Below, piece by piece: positions 7,747-16,031 of a DNA stretch of 33,374 bases; the first letter of the stretch is position 1, and each line of letters opens with the position of its first letter. Under the pieces are notes generated by a model that made no database searches, was not told where the DNA came from, and saw only the letters and a list, made by a program, of their open reading frames with translations. The stretch is taken from positions 1 to 33,374 of the forward strand of contig CAUJJC010000225.1 of NCBI GenBank assembly GCA_963204975.1, given 5' to 3'. A program made the position numbers and the translations under genes. Origin of the DNA: Verrucomicrobiota bacterium (GTDB lineage: Bacteria; Verrucomicrobiota; Verrucomicrobiia; Verrucomicrobiales; Verrucomicrobiaceae).

Positions 7747-8265
7747 ATGAAATGTTTTTTTGCCTTCCTGTTGTCGATCTCCGTCACTCTGGCGCAACAG
7801 CCCGCAGACTTCGGCAAGCATCCGTTTTTCCAGCATTTCGTGGGCACCTGGAAAGCTGAAGGCGAACTCAAAGGCGAGGACGGTAAAGTCATCACTATCA
7901 CCGAGGACTGGAAGGGCAGCTCAGGCGGAGACAGCACATTCCTCATTGATGGCACACGCACCATCAACGGCGAGACCAAGTCCTTCAAATGGACCTTCAC
8001 CCACAATGCAGCAACCGACACCTATGAGGCCGTGCTCACTGGCTCGGAGGGGGATCAGCCCCTCCGGTTTGAAGCCAGCATCAGCGAGGTAAATCTGACT
8101 ATCGAACTCAAGGCTATTACCGGGACCAACAGTGCCATCACTGTGAAGGAAGTATTCACCGACGAGAAACGCGAAACCCTTGCCAGCCACGTCACCTTCA
8201 CGGGTGATGCAGGACAAGTCACACTTGAGGGCGTCATCACCCACAAGAAGCAAAAAGAGCCCTGA
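7747..8265 (+). CDS. Secreted small protein, DUF1579/lipocalin-like
   Basis: The 172-residue product has a signal peptide (MKCFFAFLLSISVTLAQQ) and then alternates short polar beta-like strands: HFVGTWKAEGELKG near the start, DSTFLIDGTRTING, and VTLEGVITHKKQ at the end. A G-T-W near the mature N-terminus and a run of beta strands resembles DUF1579 or lipocalin-like small-ligand barrels, but the match is weak and no ligand can be named. The frame opens 14 codons earlier inside the preceding gene; the ATG at 7747 is preferred because it begins the signal peptide. It follows the amidohydrolase-like gene and ends 12 bases before the convergent isomerase gene. Confidence 0.65.
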   Translation: MKCFFAFLLSISVTLAQQPADFGKHPFFQHFVGTWKAEGELKGEDGKVITITEDWKGSSGGDSTFLIDGTRTINGETKSFKWTFTHNAATDTYEAVLTGSEGDQPLRFEASISEVNLTIELKAITGTNSAITVKEVFTDEKRETLASHVTFTGDAGQVTLEGVITHKKQKEP

Positions 8266-8277
8266 TACTCCTCGAAA

Positions 8278-9327
8278 CTAGACCGCAGATGTGGCCGCTC
8301 TCAACGCCTTCACACTGCGCTCGAGTTCACCCTTCTGATAGGCAGCTTCGGCCTCTTTGTTCGGAGCCTTGAAGGGTTCCATTTTCTTGCCTCGCTTCAT
8401 CATTGCCAGCCACCCAGCAAACGAGGCCGCCGGAGCCTGAGCGTAAGGCTTCCAGAACTCATCTTTGAGGAAAGGGAATGGCTTGGCGAAGCCGCTGATG
8501 GTTTCAATATTCAGCGGTGCACCAGGGGCCAGCTCAGCATAGCGTTTGGCATACGCATTGAAGTCCACAAGGCCTTCACCCACTGCCGTCCACTGCACCA
8601 TTGCCCCTTCGTCCGTTTCCCAGATCATGCTGTCACGCACGCTGGAGCAGATGGTTACCGGCCCCAGCACCTCCAGGTTGTGCATAGGATCTTCCAGTGC
8701 CCAGACGGCATTGCCCGGATCAATGTTGGCCCCCACATGTCCTTTGCCCGCTGCCTCAATCAGCTCACGCAACTCCTGGCTTTGCATATCTCCTGCGTGA
8801 TTTTCGATCGCAATCTTCACTCCCTCCGTCTCGCAGCGGCTCTTCACCGCTTTGAGCACCTTCACACACTCTTCGATGTGCTTTGCGATTCCACCGTCGG
8901 TGGTGCGGTCCTTCGCATTGCCCAGGACGCATCGAGCCACCGGTGATCCACACGTCTTGGCGACTCGAATCAGTCCAGCGAGATACTCCTCAGGATTGCC
9001 TTGCTCGGCCTTCCAGGTGTTTGATGTTTTGCAAATGCTCATCCCGCCCGTGTAGAGCTTGATACCTGCGGCATCGGCCTGCGCCTTGAGCTTCTTGAGA
9101 TAATCGTCGTCCTGCGATTCCAAGGGTCCCAACTCACTGATGAACAAAATGTCCACCTTGATCGAGGCAGCGTAGTCGATAAGCGCTGGAGCTTTCATGC
9201 CTGCGCCGCGAACGGCAAAGTGATCCATGCCCACCATAACTTTTCCCCCTGTCGCAGCTTCAACTGGGGACAAAGCGGAACTGGCAGCAGCAATGGCAGC
9301 GGACTGGAGAAAATGACGGCGATTCAT
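8278..9327 (-). CDS. Tat-exported sugar phosphate isomerase/epimerase-like protein (xylose isomerase-like TIM barrel)
   Basis: The 349-residue protein begins NRRHFLQSAAIAAASSA, a twin-arginine signal. The barrel shows the usual metal-ligand positions of AP endonuclease 2/xylose isomerase-like proteins: the Glu of VKIAIENHAGD (about residue 175), the Asp of GANIDPGN (about 205) and the Glu of PLNIETISG near 278. It probably isomerises or epimerises a sugar or keto-sugar in the periplasm, alongside the DUF1080-type sugar enzymes typical of this phylum, but no substrate can be read from the sequence. It is 34 bases downstream of the rhodanese gene and may be the third gene of that unit. Confidence 0.85.
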   Translation of the reverse strand: MNRRHFLQSAAIAAASSALSPVEAATGGKVMVGMDHFAVRGAGMKAPALIDYAASIKVDILFISELGPLESQDDDYLKKLKAQADAAGIKLYTGGMSICKTSNTWKAEQGNPEEYLAGLIRVAKTCGSPVARCVLGNAKDRTTDGGIAKHIEECVKVLKAVKSRCETEGVKIAIENHAGDMQSQELRELIEAAGKGHVGANIDPGNAVWALEDPMHNLEVLGPVTICSSVRDSMIWETDEGAMVQWTAVGEGLVDFNAYAKRYAELAPGAPLNIETISGFAKPFPFLKDEFWKPYAQAPAASFAGWLAMMKRGKKMEPFKAPNKEAEAAYQKGELERSVKALRAATSAV

Positions 9328-9361
9328 GGGCTGGGCAAAACGTGGGTGGAGGATCAGTTCT

Positions 9362-9697
9362 TCAATAGCGTGGCACTTCAGGATCGATCAATTCAGACCA
9401 CAAGTCGATCCCGCCTCTCATGCTTTGAGTTTTCTCGTAACCCTGCTGCCGGAGCCAAAGTGTGGCCCGCATCGAACGCACTCCATGATGGCAATAGACG
9501 ATCAGATGCTGCGTCTTGTCCCCAAGTTTTAAAGGAGCAAGCTCGGTAAACTGGCTCAAGGGAATCAACTGCGCTCCGTCGATCTTGCAGATGTGCCACT
9601 CGTCAAGTTCACGGCAATCGATCAAGCGTGCCTGGCTATCAGACAGCCGCAGCGCCTGCACCTCCTCCACGCCAAGCTCCGTGGGCCAGGGACTCAC
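9362..9697 (-). CDS. Cytoplasmic single-domain rhodanese
   Basis: The 111-residue protein is a single rhodanese domain with the cysteine loop YCHHGVRS (Cys at residue 69) and the typical ARLIDCRELDEW and MRGGIDLW segments. It has no signal peptide. Such enzymes move sulfane sulfur to acceptors such as cyanide, thiols or sulfur-relay proteins. The start is GTG at 9697, which overlaps the TGA of the L,D-transpeptidase gene by three bases (GTGA), so translation is probably coupled. The sulfur partner is not evident, but a MoaD/ThiS-like protein is encoded at 13069. Confidence 0.92.
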   Translation of the reverse strand: MSPWPTELGVEEVQALRLSDSQARLIDCRELDEWHICKIDGAQLIPLSQFTELAPLKLGDKTQHLIVYCHHGVRSMRATLWLRQQGYEKTQSMRGGIDLWSELIDPEVPRY

Positions 9698-10308
9698 GGT
9701 TGCACGCGCACTGGCGTTCCCACCTGCACGTTCTGGAAGAAAATATCAGCCATGCGCGTGGGCATCCGCACGCAACCATGGGATGCGGGATAGCCAGCCA
9801 TGAACCCCTCATGCATCCCTGCTCCGCCATTGAAACGCATGAACCAGTGCATCTTCGAGCCATCAAAACGCGTCCCCGCAGGGGGCTTGTCCTTGGTGAT
9901 GTCGATATTCGCCTTCACGATGTTGCCAGCTCCATCCACGAAGTCGCCATACAGGTTGGATTTATGCCAGCGATCCTTCTGGGTGATCTTGAAGTTCCCC
10001 GTTTTCGTGGGGTGATTTTCATCACCCGAGCAGATCATCGAAACGCCAGCCAGATGCTCGCCTTTATAAAAATACGCCTTCTGATCGCTGAGATCGAGCA
10101 CCACCCGCGCAGGCCCAGAGAAGTTATCCCCGTCCCAGTATGACACGGTGTCCACCTCAGCATTGTTGCTCTGCGGAATGCTGCCAGGATCGAACATATC
10201 CAGATACTGAGTCTGCCCGGCCATTGAGGATGAGGACGTCCGGCATGAAGAGACTAACACGGTCAAGCCGGCAGCCAGCAACAAGGGCAGAAGGCGCATT
10301 GAGATCAT
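9694..10308 (-). CDS. L,D-transpeptidase (YkuD domain) lipoprotein
   Basis: The 204-residue enzyme should act on peptidoglycan, forming 3-3 cross-links or attaching proteins. It has a lipoprotein signal with Cys at residue 22 (VLVSSC), a short Ser-rich linker, and a YkuD domain from about residue 68 (ARVVLDLSDQKAYFYK) to the end. The catalytic block is SHGCVRMP with Cys179 and His177, preceded by His166 in GMHEGF. Two starts are possible, ATG at 10308 or 10299; both keep the signal. The gene overlaps the rhodanese gene downstream. tRNA-Arg lies upstream on the same strand without a clear terminator, so read-through is possible. Confidence 0.93.
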   Translation of the reverse strand: MISMRLLPLLLAAGLTVLVSSCRTSSSSMAGQTQYLDMFDPGSIPQSNNAEVDTVSYWDGDNFSGPARVVLDLSDQKAYFYKGEHLAGVSMICSGDENHPTKTGNFKITQKDRWHKSNLYGDFVDGAGNIVKANIDITKDKPPAGTRFDGSKMHWFMRFNGGAGMHEGFMAGYPASHGCVRMPTRMADIFFQNVQVGTPVRVQP

Positions 10309-10420
10309 CGGTGGAAGAAAGGTGGAGTTTATCCCGCGAGTGCGTGCGAGCGCGCGACCTATGTGTGATCGACTGGTCTATGTCCAACCAATTGTTGTTA
10401 TCCTCTTCAAGGAAGAAACA

Positions 10421-10494
10421 TACACCCGTCAGGACTCGAACCTGAAACCTTCTGATCCGTAGTCAGACGCTCTAATCCATTGAGCTACGGGTGC
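10421..10494 (-). tRNA. tRNA-Arg(ACG)
   Basis: The minus strand from 10494 folds as a cloverleaf: acceptor GCACCCG/CGGGTGT (first pair G-U), D-arm GCTCAATGGATTAGAGC, anticodon stem TCTGA/TCAGA with loop CTACGGA giving anticodon ACG, and T-arm with GGTTCGAGTCC. Position 34 A would be deaminated to inosine by TadA in bacteria, so it reads CGU, CGC and CGA. The 3' CCA is not encoded. A strong promoter lies at 10528-10555. Confidence 0.95.
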
Positions 10495-10527
10495 AAATCT
10501 GTCGCGGCTAGCGCGGACAGGACGAGC

Positions 10528-10555
10528 AGAATAAACACCGAGCCCGTCTTGTCAA
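10528..10555 (-). promoter_or_regulatory. Sigma70 promoter of tRNA-Arg
   Basis: On the minus strand a perfect TTGACA (10555-10550) is followed after 16 bases by TATTCT (10533-10528). Transcription would start roughly 25-30 bases before the tRNA. It is among the best -35/-10 matches in the window, as expected for a tRNA. Confidence 0.65.
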
Positions 10556-10613
10556 CCGTGGCAGATAGTTTTTCTCTTTGCGGTCACGCAGGCCTCCGCC
10601 ATCATCATTGATC

Positions 10614-11276
10614 ATGAAATTCCGCCTCGCCATTCTCGCCCTCGCCTCCATATCCGCCTGGACATTTTCTGCAGAGCCCGTCGCCAGTAAAACTGAGGCC
10701 AAGGACACCATGGTGCTCTTCGATGGCAAGTCGCTCAACGACTGGGAGAAAGTCGATATCGGAGGCAGTGGCGAAGTCAGCCTTGAAGAAGGCGAACTAA
10801 TCATCGCTCAAGGTGAAAGCGTGAGCGGCGCTGTTTACAAGAAGGTCAAAGAGTTACCGCTGCAAAACTATGAGATCTCACTCGAAGCCATGCGCGTGGA
10901 AGGCGCTGACTTCTTCTGCGGCCTGACGTTCCCCGTCGGTGACCTCAAGACTTGCCTCACCCTCGTCCTTGGTGGCTGGGGCGGTGCGGTGACCGGTATC
11001 AGCAGCATCGACGACATGGACGCGAGCGAGAACAACACTTCCAGTTTTCAGCGTTTCGCGGACAACACTTGGTATAAAGTCCGCCTCCAAGTTACGCCCA
11101 AGGAGCTGCACGTCTGGATTGATGGCAAAGAAGTGGTCAACACCGACATCGAAGGCAAGAAGCTCGGTGTCCGCCCTGGTCCCATCGAAAGCTACTTGCC
11201 CCTGTCACTAACCACTTTTCAAACTCGGGCTGCCTACAAGAACATCAAGCTCACCAAGATCGCCCCAACCAAGTGA
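10614..11276 (+). CDS. Secreted DUF1080 (3-keto-disaccharide hydrolase-type) protein
   Basis: The 220-residue product has a signal peptide (MKFRLAILALASISAWTFSA) and one DUF1080 domain: the characteristic opening VLFDGKSLNDWEKV, the middle NYEISLEAMRVEGADFFCG, NTWYKVRLQV, and the C-terminal strand pattern YKNIKLTKI. Members are concanavalin-like sandwiches, some of which cleave 3-keto-glycosides; activity is not proven for most. The frame opens 12 codons earlier, but the ATG at 10614 begins the signal peptide. Its stop TGA overlaps the ATG of the yggS gene by one base (TGATG), an odd coupling of an exported protein with a cytoplasmic cofactor protein. Confidence 0.88.
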   Translation: MKFRLAILALASISAWTFSAEPVASKTEAKDTMVLFDGKSLNDWEKVDIGGSGEVSLEEGELIIAQGESVSGAVYKKVKELPLQNYEISLEAMRVEGADFFCGLTFPVGDLKTCLTLVLGGWGGAVTGISSIDDMDASENNTSSFQRFADNTWYKVRLQVTPKELHVWIDGKEVVNTDIEGKKLGVRPGPIESYLPLSLTTFQTRAAYKNIKLTKIAPTK

Positions 11277-11956
11277 TGGCTTCCATCGCCGACAACCTTG
11301 ATGTCATTCGCACTCGGATTGCTGAAGCTGCTAAGCGTTCAGGGCGCGATGCCGCTGCCGTCGAACTGCTCGCTGTGTCAAAAACATTTCCCTCTGAAGC
11401 CATCCAAGAGGCTGTCGATGCGGGGCAGACATTGTTTGGCGAAAACAAAGTGCAGGAACTCCTCGCAAAGCAGCCCGTCTTGTCATCAAAGCTCCGCTGG
11501 CACCTGATCGGACATCTTCAGTCCAACAAGGTGCGCAAGTGCCTGCCCATCGTGGATGCGATCCACAGCGTGGACTCCATTGGTCTGGCCAGAGACATCA
11601 ACCGCATCGGCTCTGAACTCGGGCTCTTTCCGAAAGTCTATCTTGAGGTGAATCTGGCCGCCGAGAGCACCAAGCACGGATTCAAGCCTGACCAACTCAA
11701 GGAGGAACTCGATGAACTCTACGCCCTCGACCGCCTCTTCATTCAAGGGCTGATGTGCATCCCGCCCTTTGATGCCAATGCCGAGCAAACCAGACGCTAC
11801 TTCGTAGTGCTGCGCGAGTTGCGTGATGAGCTTCAGGTTCGTGGCGGCGCTCCACTGCCAAAGCTTAGCATGGGCATGAGCCACGACTTCGAGGTCGCGA
11901 TTGAAGAGGGCTCTACGATGGTGCGTGTGGGCAGCGCGATCTTTGGCTCCCGCTAG
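11276..11956 (+). CDS. yggS: YggS-family pyridoxal phosphate homeostasis protein
   Basis: The 226-residue protein binds PLP and buffers vitamin B6 pools; it has no strongly established catalytic activity. It is a single alanine-racemase-N-like TIM barrel with the PLP lysine in LLAVSKTFP (about residue 36), then GENKVQELL, WHLIGHLQSNK, LEVNLAAESTKHGF, GLMCIPPF, LSMGMSHDFEVAIEEGSTMVRVG and the terminal AIFG, all standard for the family. Length is normal. The ATG at 11276 overlaps the DUF1080 stop; a GTG one codon earlier is also possible. Its TAG stop shares the palindrome CTAG with the stop of the convergent propeller gene. Confidence 0.95.
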   Translation: MASIADNLDVIRTRIAEAAKRSGRDAAAVELLAVSKTFPSEAIQEAVDAGQTLFGENKVQELLAKQPVLSSKLRWHLIGHLQSNKVRKCLPIVDAIHSVDSIGLARDINRIGSELGLFPKVYLEVNLAAESTKHGFKPDQLKEELDELYALDRLFIQGLMCIPPFDANAEQTRRYFVVLRELRDELQVRGGAPLPKLSMGMSHDFEVAIEEGSTMVRVGSAIFGSR

Positions 11957-13065
11957 CCAAATCTCACTATATAAACAGGCGGTAATTCCGCGCTCAAACG
12001 TTCCCACGAATCGCCGCCGTCTTCGCTGATCCACACCGAGCCCGTGGTGGAGCCAAACGCCAGCGTGCGACCATCGCCGCTGATGTCCAGCGCGTGGCGA
12101 TAAACCAAGTGATAGGCGTGCTCCTGCGGCAGCCCTTTGCGCAACGGCTCGAAGGTCGCACCACCGTCGCGCGTGCGCATCACGCACAGCGCATCGTCCA
12201 CCGGCACACGCATCTCGTCCTTCACACCAGGCACGAACCACGCGGTCTGTGGATCGGTCGGATGCACCACCACAGCGAAGCCGAAGCCGGAGGGATTCAC
12301 CTTGTCGCAATGCTGCCAGTGCCGGCCACCGTCGGTCGAGTGGAAGATGCCGTTGTGATGCTGCACCCACTGATGGTCTGGGGATAAAGGGCAAGCCACC
12401 ATCCGATGCGGATCCTGAATGCCGGGATCGAAACGCTGATCCGGCGGCATGAACTCCGCGAACATGCCCTCGCCAATACACGCCCAACTCTCGCCGCCAT
12501 CGTGCGTCTCCCACACACCGGCACACGACACTGCGAGTTGCACATGCCGCGAGTCACGCGGATCGACCACAATCGAGTGAATGCCCGGCCAATCGGCTCC
12601 GCCACCAAACCACTGAGCGCGTGCCGGATGATTCCAAAGCGAAGTCACCAGCGACCACGAAGCGCCCGAGTCCATCGACTTGAACAAACCTCCGGGAATC
12701 GTTCCACACCACAGCACCCCTGGCTCATCTTTGCCGCCAGACTCCAGTGACCAGATCAGCTTCAGCGTCCAGGGTGTTGGCTCCTGGCTCATCGGATTGA
12801 TCACGTCTGGCACATCATCCGGCTTCGGAGGATACGTCGGGCACGCGGCTTCGGCCCAGGTCGCACCCGCATCAGTCGAGACATGCACTTTGCTGCCGAA
12901 GTGCCCGTGATTCACCGCCGCATAAAGGCGACCATCACGCGCATCTGGCAGCAGCATCGGCACCTGCACACCACGAAAGGAACAGCGTGTGAGCTGCCAT
13001 CGACCCTCGCGTTTTTCGGCTTCGATCAATCCTTTGCGCGTTCCGAGATACAATTTCGTGCTCAT
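11953..13065 (-). CDS. Asp-box (BNR-type) beta-propeller protein
   Basis: The 370-residue protein has no signal peptide and carries six Asp-box motifs of the S/T-x-D-x-G-x-x-W type: STDAGATW, SMDSGASW, THDGGESW, STDGGRHW, TRDGGATF and SEDGGDSW. This indicates a sialidase-like or VPS10-like propeller, but catalytic residues of sialidases are not evident, so a binding or scaffold role is as likely as hydrolysis. The ATG at 13065 has a good Shine-Dalgarno sequence (GGAGG, eight bases upstream) that lies inside the last codons of the MoaD/ThiS-like gene. The genes are separated by only three bases, so they are one operon. Confidence 0.85.
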   Translation of the reverse strand: MSTKLYLGTRKGLIEAEKREGRWQLTRCSFRGVQVPMLLPDARDGRLYAAVNHGHFGSKVHVSTDAGATWAEAACPTYPPKPDDVPDVINPMSQEPTPWTLKLIWSLESGGKDEPGVLWCGTIPGGLFKSMDSGASWSLVTSLWNHPARAQWFGGGADWPGIHSIVVDPRDSRHVQLAVSCAGVWETHDGGESWACIGEGMFAEFMPPDQRFDPGIQDPHRMVACPLSPDHQWVQHHNGIFHSTDGGRHWQHCDKVNPSGFGFAVVVHPTDPQTAWFVPGVKDEMRVPVDDALCVMRTRDGGATFEPLRKGLPQEHAYHLVYRHALDISGDGRTLAFGSTTGSVWISEDGGDSWERLSAELPPVYIVRFG

Positions 13066-13068
13066 GAA

Positions 13069-13338
13069 TCATCCTCCAGATAATGCCTGCATGACAAAGA
13101 CCTCCGAGTCTGGCCTGAGCGTGTCGGAGAGTCGAGCACGATCTCGAATCGTTGAGCCATCGACAAAGATCACCACATGCGTGCGCACGGCACCCTGATC
13201 ATCAAGCACGTAACTGCGCAACCCCGGCACCTTCCGGAATACCTCGTTCAATGCTTCAGCCACTGTGCTCCCACCCACTTCGCATGAAGGCGCTTGTGTT
13301 TGGCGGGCAAGGTTGGGCGTGAACTCGACTCGGGGCAT
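13069..13338 (-). CDS. MoaD/ThiS-like ubiquitin-fold sulfur carrier
   Basis: The 89-residue protein ends in the Gly-Gly tail (ALSGG) required for adenylation and thiocarboxylate formation in MoaD and ThiS. It has the matching beta-grasp pattern: RVEFTPNLAR, STVAEALNEVFRKVPGLRSYVLD, THVVIFVDGSTI, DSEVFVMQALSGG. No MoaE, ThiG or E1-like ThiF/MoeB gene is nearby, so its role is unlikely to be molybdopterin or thiazole synthesis in situ. It is sandwiched by overlaps: its ATG shares one base with the stop of the oxidoreductase gene, and the propeller gene starts three bases after its stop. From memory, propeller plus MoaD/ThiS pairs also occur in other bacteria. Confidence 0.85.
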   Translation of the reverse strand: MPRVEFTPNLARQTQAPSCEVGGSTVAEALNEVFRKVPGLRSYVLDDQGAVRTHVVIFVDGSTIRDRARLSDTLRPDSEVFVMQALSGG

Positions 13339-14612
13339 CAGATTGGCTTGTCGTAGATGTGCTCGAAGATGGTCGGTGAGTTCGGGTCAATGATCGTGAT
13401 GCCATCGTTGCCGAAGCGCGCGGTCACCGTCGCGCCCTTGCCTTCGCTCATGTATTTGAAGTTCAGATCCCGCACCCGAGCGGCCGCATCCACGATGGCG
13501 CAAGTGATGCGCGCATCTTCGGCGGTGGGATACAGGTGCATCACGTCGGGCAGCCTCGCATTCTGGAACTTGATCTGGCAGATCGCCACGAGGCCCACGG
13601 TCAAGCTGTCCACGCCGTAGCCGATGTAGCCTTTCGTGCCGTCGGGACGCGTAACTTCGCGAGTGAAGTGATTGTTGCTCGTGCGCGAGCCGCCGCCTGC
13701 GTTCCACCAGCGGAAGCCACGATACTGCTGATCGCTCTCCACCTTGCCATCAGCGCCGACGATCTCGTGGCCCTGATTCACCGGACCTTCGAAGTCGGCG
13801 GGCGTGATCCAGTTGTTGTGGAAGTTGATGCTCATGCCGTTGTCGAAGTCCACGCGCACCTGCACCGCATCGAAGGCATTGATGCCATCGCGCACGAGAC
13901 GCTTCTTCTGACCCACGGCGGTGAGGCTCACCGGCTTGCTGCGGTAGTAGCTCCAAATGAGATCGGTCCAGTGCGGGCCGACGTAGCTGAAGGGATCGCT
14001 CGACTCCACCCACTTGAACGTGCTGGTGGAAACCTCCAGCGGCTCCTCAAGATAAGCCGTGCCATACAGCGGCGCGCCGATGCGATTTTGAATGTCGTCA
14101 CGGATGCGCAGATGATCCGGGTCGTAGCGCTTGTGCATGTCCACAGCCACCACGCGGTTCTGTGCGTGCGCGGCAGCGATGATCTCATCGGCCTCGTGAA
14201 TGGTGAGGCACATCGGCTTCTCCGTGAGCACATGGACGCCCTTTGCCAATGCGGCGAGGATCGGCTGTGTGTGCAGATGGTCCGGCGTGGCGACCGCCAT
14301 AACATCGAGATCCGGGAAGTCGCGCAGAATGTCGTTCCAGGGTTCCTCGCCGTGATACGCCTTCGGCTCGTGACCCGTGAGCGCCTTGAAGTTGGCCGCC
14401 GCATTCTTCGCTGACTTCTCAGAACGCGTGGCCACCGCCACGAGATCGAACTTCACCGGTGCGAGATCGCGTGCGTGTTTGTCCAGCCCCACACGCGCAA
14501 GCTGTCCCGCGATGCCGAAGCGTTGCAGGTCCGCGTAGGCGCGTGCATGAACATCTCCGCCGAACATGCCGGCGCCTGCTAGGGCTATCTTGATCGTGGG
14601 AATCTGGTCCAT
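13338..14612 (-). CDS. Gfo/Idh/MocA family oxidoreductase
   Basis: The 424-residue protein is an NAD(P)-dependent dehydrogenase of the glucose-fructose oxidoreductase/inositol dehydrogenase family. It shows the Rossmann start KIALAGAGMFGG, the segment DLDVMAVATPDHLHTQPILAAL, and the conserved EKPMCLTIHEADEI with the catalytic Lys, then a C-terminal alpha/beta domain. There is no signal peptide. I use the ATG at 14612 because the upstream 30 codons are Pro/Arg-rich and unlike the family; no Shine-Dalgarno sequence decides it. Substrate is probably a sugar or polyol. It is the first gene of the three-gene unit with the sulfur carrier and the propeller. Confidence 0.92.
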   Translation of the reverse strand: MDQIPTIKIALAGAGMFGGDVHARAYADLQRFGIAGQLARVGLDKHARDLAPVKFDLVAVATRSEKSAKNAAANFKALTGHEPKAYHGEEPWNDILRDFPDLDVMAVATPDHLHTQPILAALAKGVHVLTEKPMCLTIHEADEIIAAAHAQNRVVAVDMHKRYDPDHLRIRDDIQNRIGAPLYGTAYLEEPLEVSTSTFKWVESSDPFSYVGPHWTDLIWSYYRSKPVSLTAVGQKKRLVRDGINAFDAVQVRVDFDNGMSINFHNNWITPADFEGPVNQGHEIVGADGKVESDQQYRGFRWWNAGGGSRTSNNHFTREVTRPDGTKGYIGYGVDSLTVGLVAICQIKFQNARLPDVMHLYPTAEDARITCAIVDAAARVRDLNFKYMSEGKGATVTARFGNDGITIIDPNSPTIFEHIYDKPI

Positions 14613-14708
14613 AAGGTGAGAAGGTGAAAAGCGAGGCCTGGGCTGCTCCGCCAGGGATGCCCTCTTTTGATACCATTGTGCCGGAGCATGACACAAGCCC
14701 AACGCGTG

Positions 14709-15959
14709 TCACTTCGCGGCCAGCACTCCTGTCTCAGCGAGAATCGCCTTGATCGCACGCTTCTCAGACGCCGGAAGGTAGTTGAACTCCGGTGGCCCGC
14801 CTTGCTCTCGGAGGGCGGAAGACAGTCCGGCTAGCACGCGATCTTTAAACTCCCTGGGCAACCCCACAAAGGAAGGCGTGTGAATAAGGTAACTGCACCG
14901 ATAGCGAAACAAGCGCGAACGAAGATCGAGATCGCGTAGTGAAGCTCCATTCGTGATCGCTTTGCGACGAGCGAGGAAGTCTTTTTGATAAGCGGGATCA
15001 GGCTTGATACCTCCTGAAGGCAGGCTCGCCTCTCCCGCAAAGAGAATGTAGCGCACCAATTGCCGTGCGATGTCATTGAGTTTCGCAACATCTTCACTGC
15101 CAATCATGCCGTGACCAGACTCCATGAACTCACGCGTCCGATAAACCGCGAGCGTGACCAGATTGTGGAATCCCAGTTGATGCTCGTGGATCATGTGGGT
15201 GAAAAGGTCGCTTGTGCGAACAGGATAATTCTCCCATTCAAAGGAACGCCCCGGAGGGTTGGGCAGAGTCTTATAACCACCCGGCGCAGATGTGCCGAGG
15301 AGGTTCCCATGATGATCGCCCTTCTCATGAGCACCAGTGACATGCCAGCCACCGAGACGCTCTTCGATGGGAATGGTGTGGCCCACGATGTCGCGCCGGA
15401 AACCATCCAGACTGCCGCCGCTGTTCATCGCAATCACGGACTCTGCCGTGAAACCTGGAAGCCGCCAGGACACTGTGCCTGCGTGGCAATTCATACACCG
15501 CTCGGTGCGCGTAATCTCCGGTGCTGGACTGCTGGTGAAAGCGGTGTTGAAGATGGAAAACACCGGCCCCAGCTCAGGGTCGATCGCGGCGATCTCTAGC
15601 TTGCCACCGGGAACGTAGCCGATGTAAACCTCCTCGTTGAAATACAAGGCGCGCGGATTGGAGGGGCGAATCAGACCGGCCTGAAGGCTGGTGGCCGAAT
15701 AGACCAGCAGTTGCGACGTCTCGGGCACGTCCAACGCTTTCAGCAAACTACCCAGCCTCGCCCTCTCGCTGCTGAGGTCCAATTTTTCTTCCCCCTTCTG
15801 AAACCTCTCGGACCACACTGAGAAAGCGTCCCGAGGCTGTCGCGTGAAATAATTGTGCGGCGGCTCACTGAAGCGCTTCGCCTTCGATTCCTCGGCCCAA
15901 CTGCTGCCCAAAAAGATCGCAGATAGCGCAACGGACAGAATAAGATGATGAGGACTCAT
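14709..15959 (-). CDS. Exported monoheme c-type cytochrome-like protein, unknown function
   Basis: The 416-residue product has a signal peptide (ILSVALSAIFLGSSWAEE) and a single heme-attachment motif CMNCH at residues 155-159, preceded by EITRTER. The rest is not recognised; it has an Arg/Asp-rich C-terminal part ending ETGVLAAK. I know similar proteins only as uncharacterised cytochrome-domain proteins in Planctomycetes and Verrucomicrobia. The ATG at 15959 is chosen because it begins the signal peptide; 20 codons upstream are open. The terminator of the rhodanese gene lies just before it, so it has its own promoter or depends on read-through. Confidence 0.75.
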   Translation of the reverse strand: MSPHHLILSVALSAIFLGSSWAEESKAKRFSEPPHNYFTRQPRDAFSVWSERFQKGEEKLDLSSERARLGSLLKALDVPETSQLLVYSATSLQAGLIRPSNPRALYFNEEVYIGYVPGGKLEIAAIDPELGPVFSIFNTAFTSSPAPEITRTERCMNCHAGTVSWRLPGFTAESVIAMNSGGSLDGFRRDIVGHTIPIEERLGGWHVTGAHEKGDHHGNLLGTSAPGGYKTLPNPPGRSFEWENYPVRTSDLFTHMIHEHQLGFHNLVTLAVYRTREFMESGHGMIGSEDVAKLNDIARQLVRYILFAGEASLPSGGIKPDPAYQKDFLARRKAITNGASLRDLDLRSRLFRYRCSYLIHTPSFVGLPREFKDRVLAGLSSALREQGGPPEFNYLPASEKRAIKAILAETGVLAAK

Positions 15960-15970
15960 GCGGTGTTTGC

Positions 15971-16010
15971 AAAAAACGGGCTGCCACAGCTTGTCAGCTA
16001 CAGCAGCCCG
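15971..16010 (-). terminator. Terminator of the exported rhodanese gene
   Basis: An 8-bp stem, CGGGCTGC (15977-15984) / GCAGCCCG (16003-16010), is extended inside by an AGCT/AGCT pair and is followed on the minus strand by six T residues. It lies 21 bases beyond the rhodanese stop. Confidence 0.85.
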
Positions 16011-16031
16011 CAGATTCAAAGATCGAGTGGA

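Noticed and set aside
13536-14414. 292-codon plus-strand frame
   Set aside because: It is antisense to the Gfo/Idh/MocA gene, which has clear motifs in its own frame.
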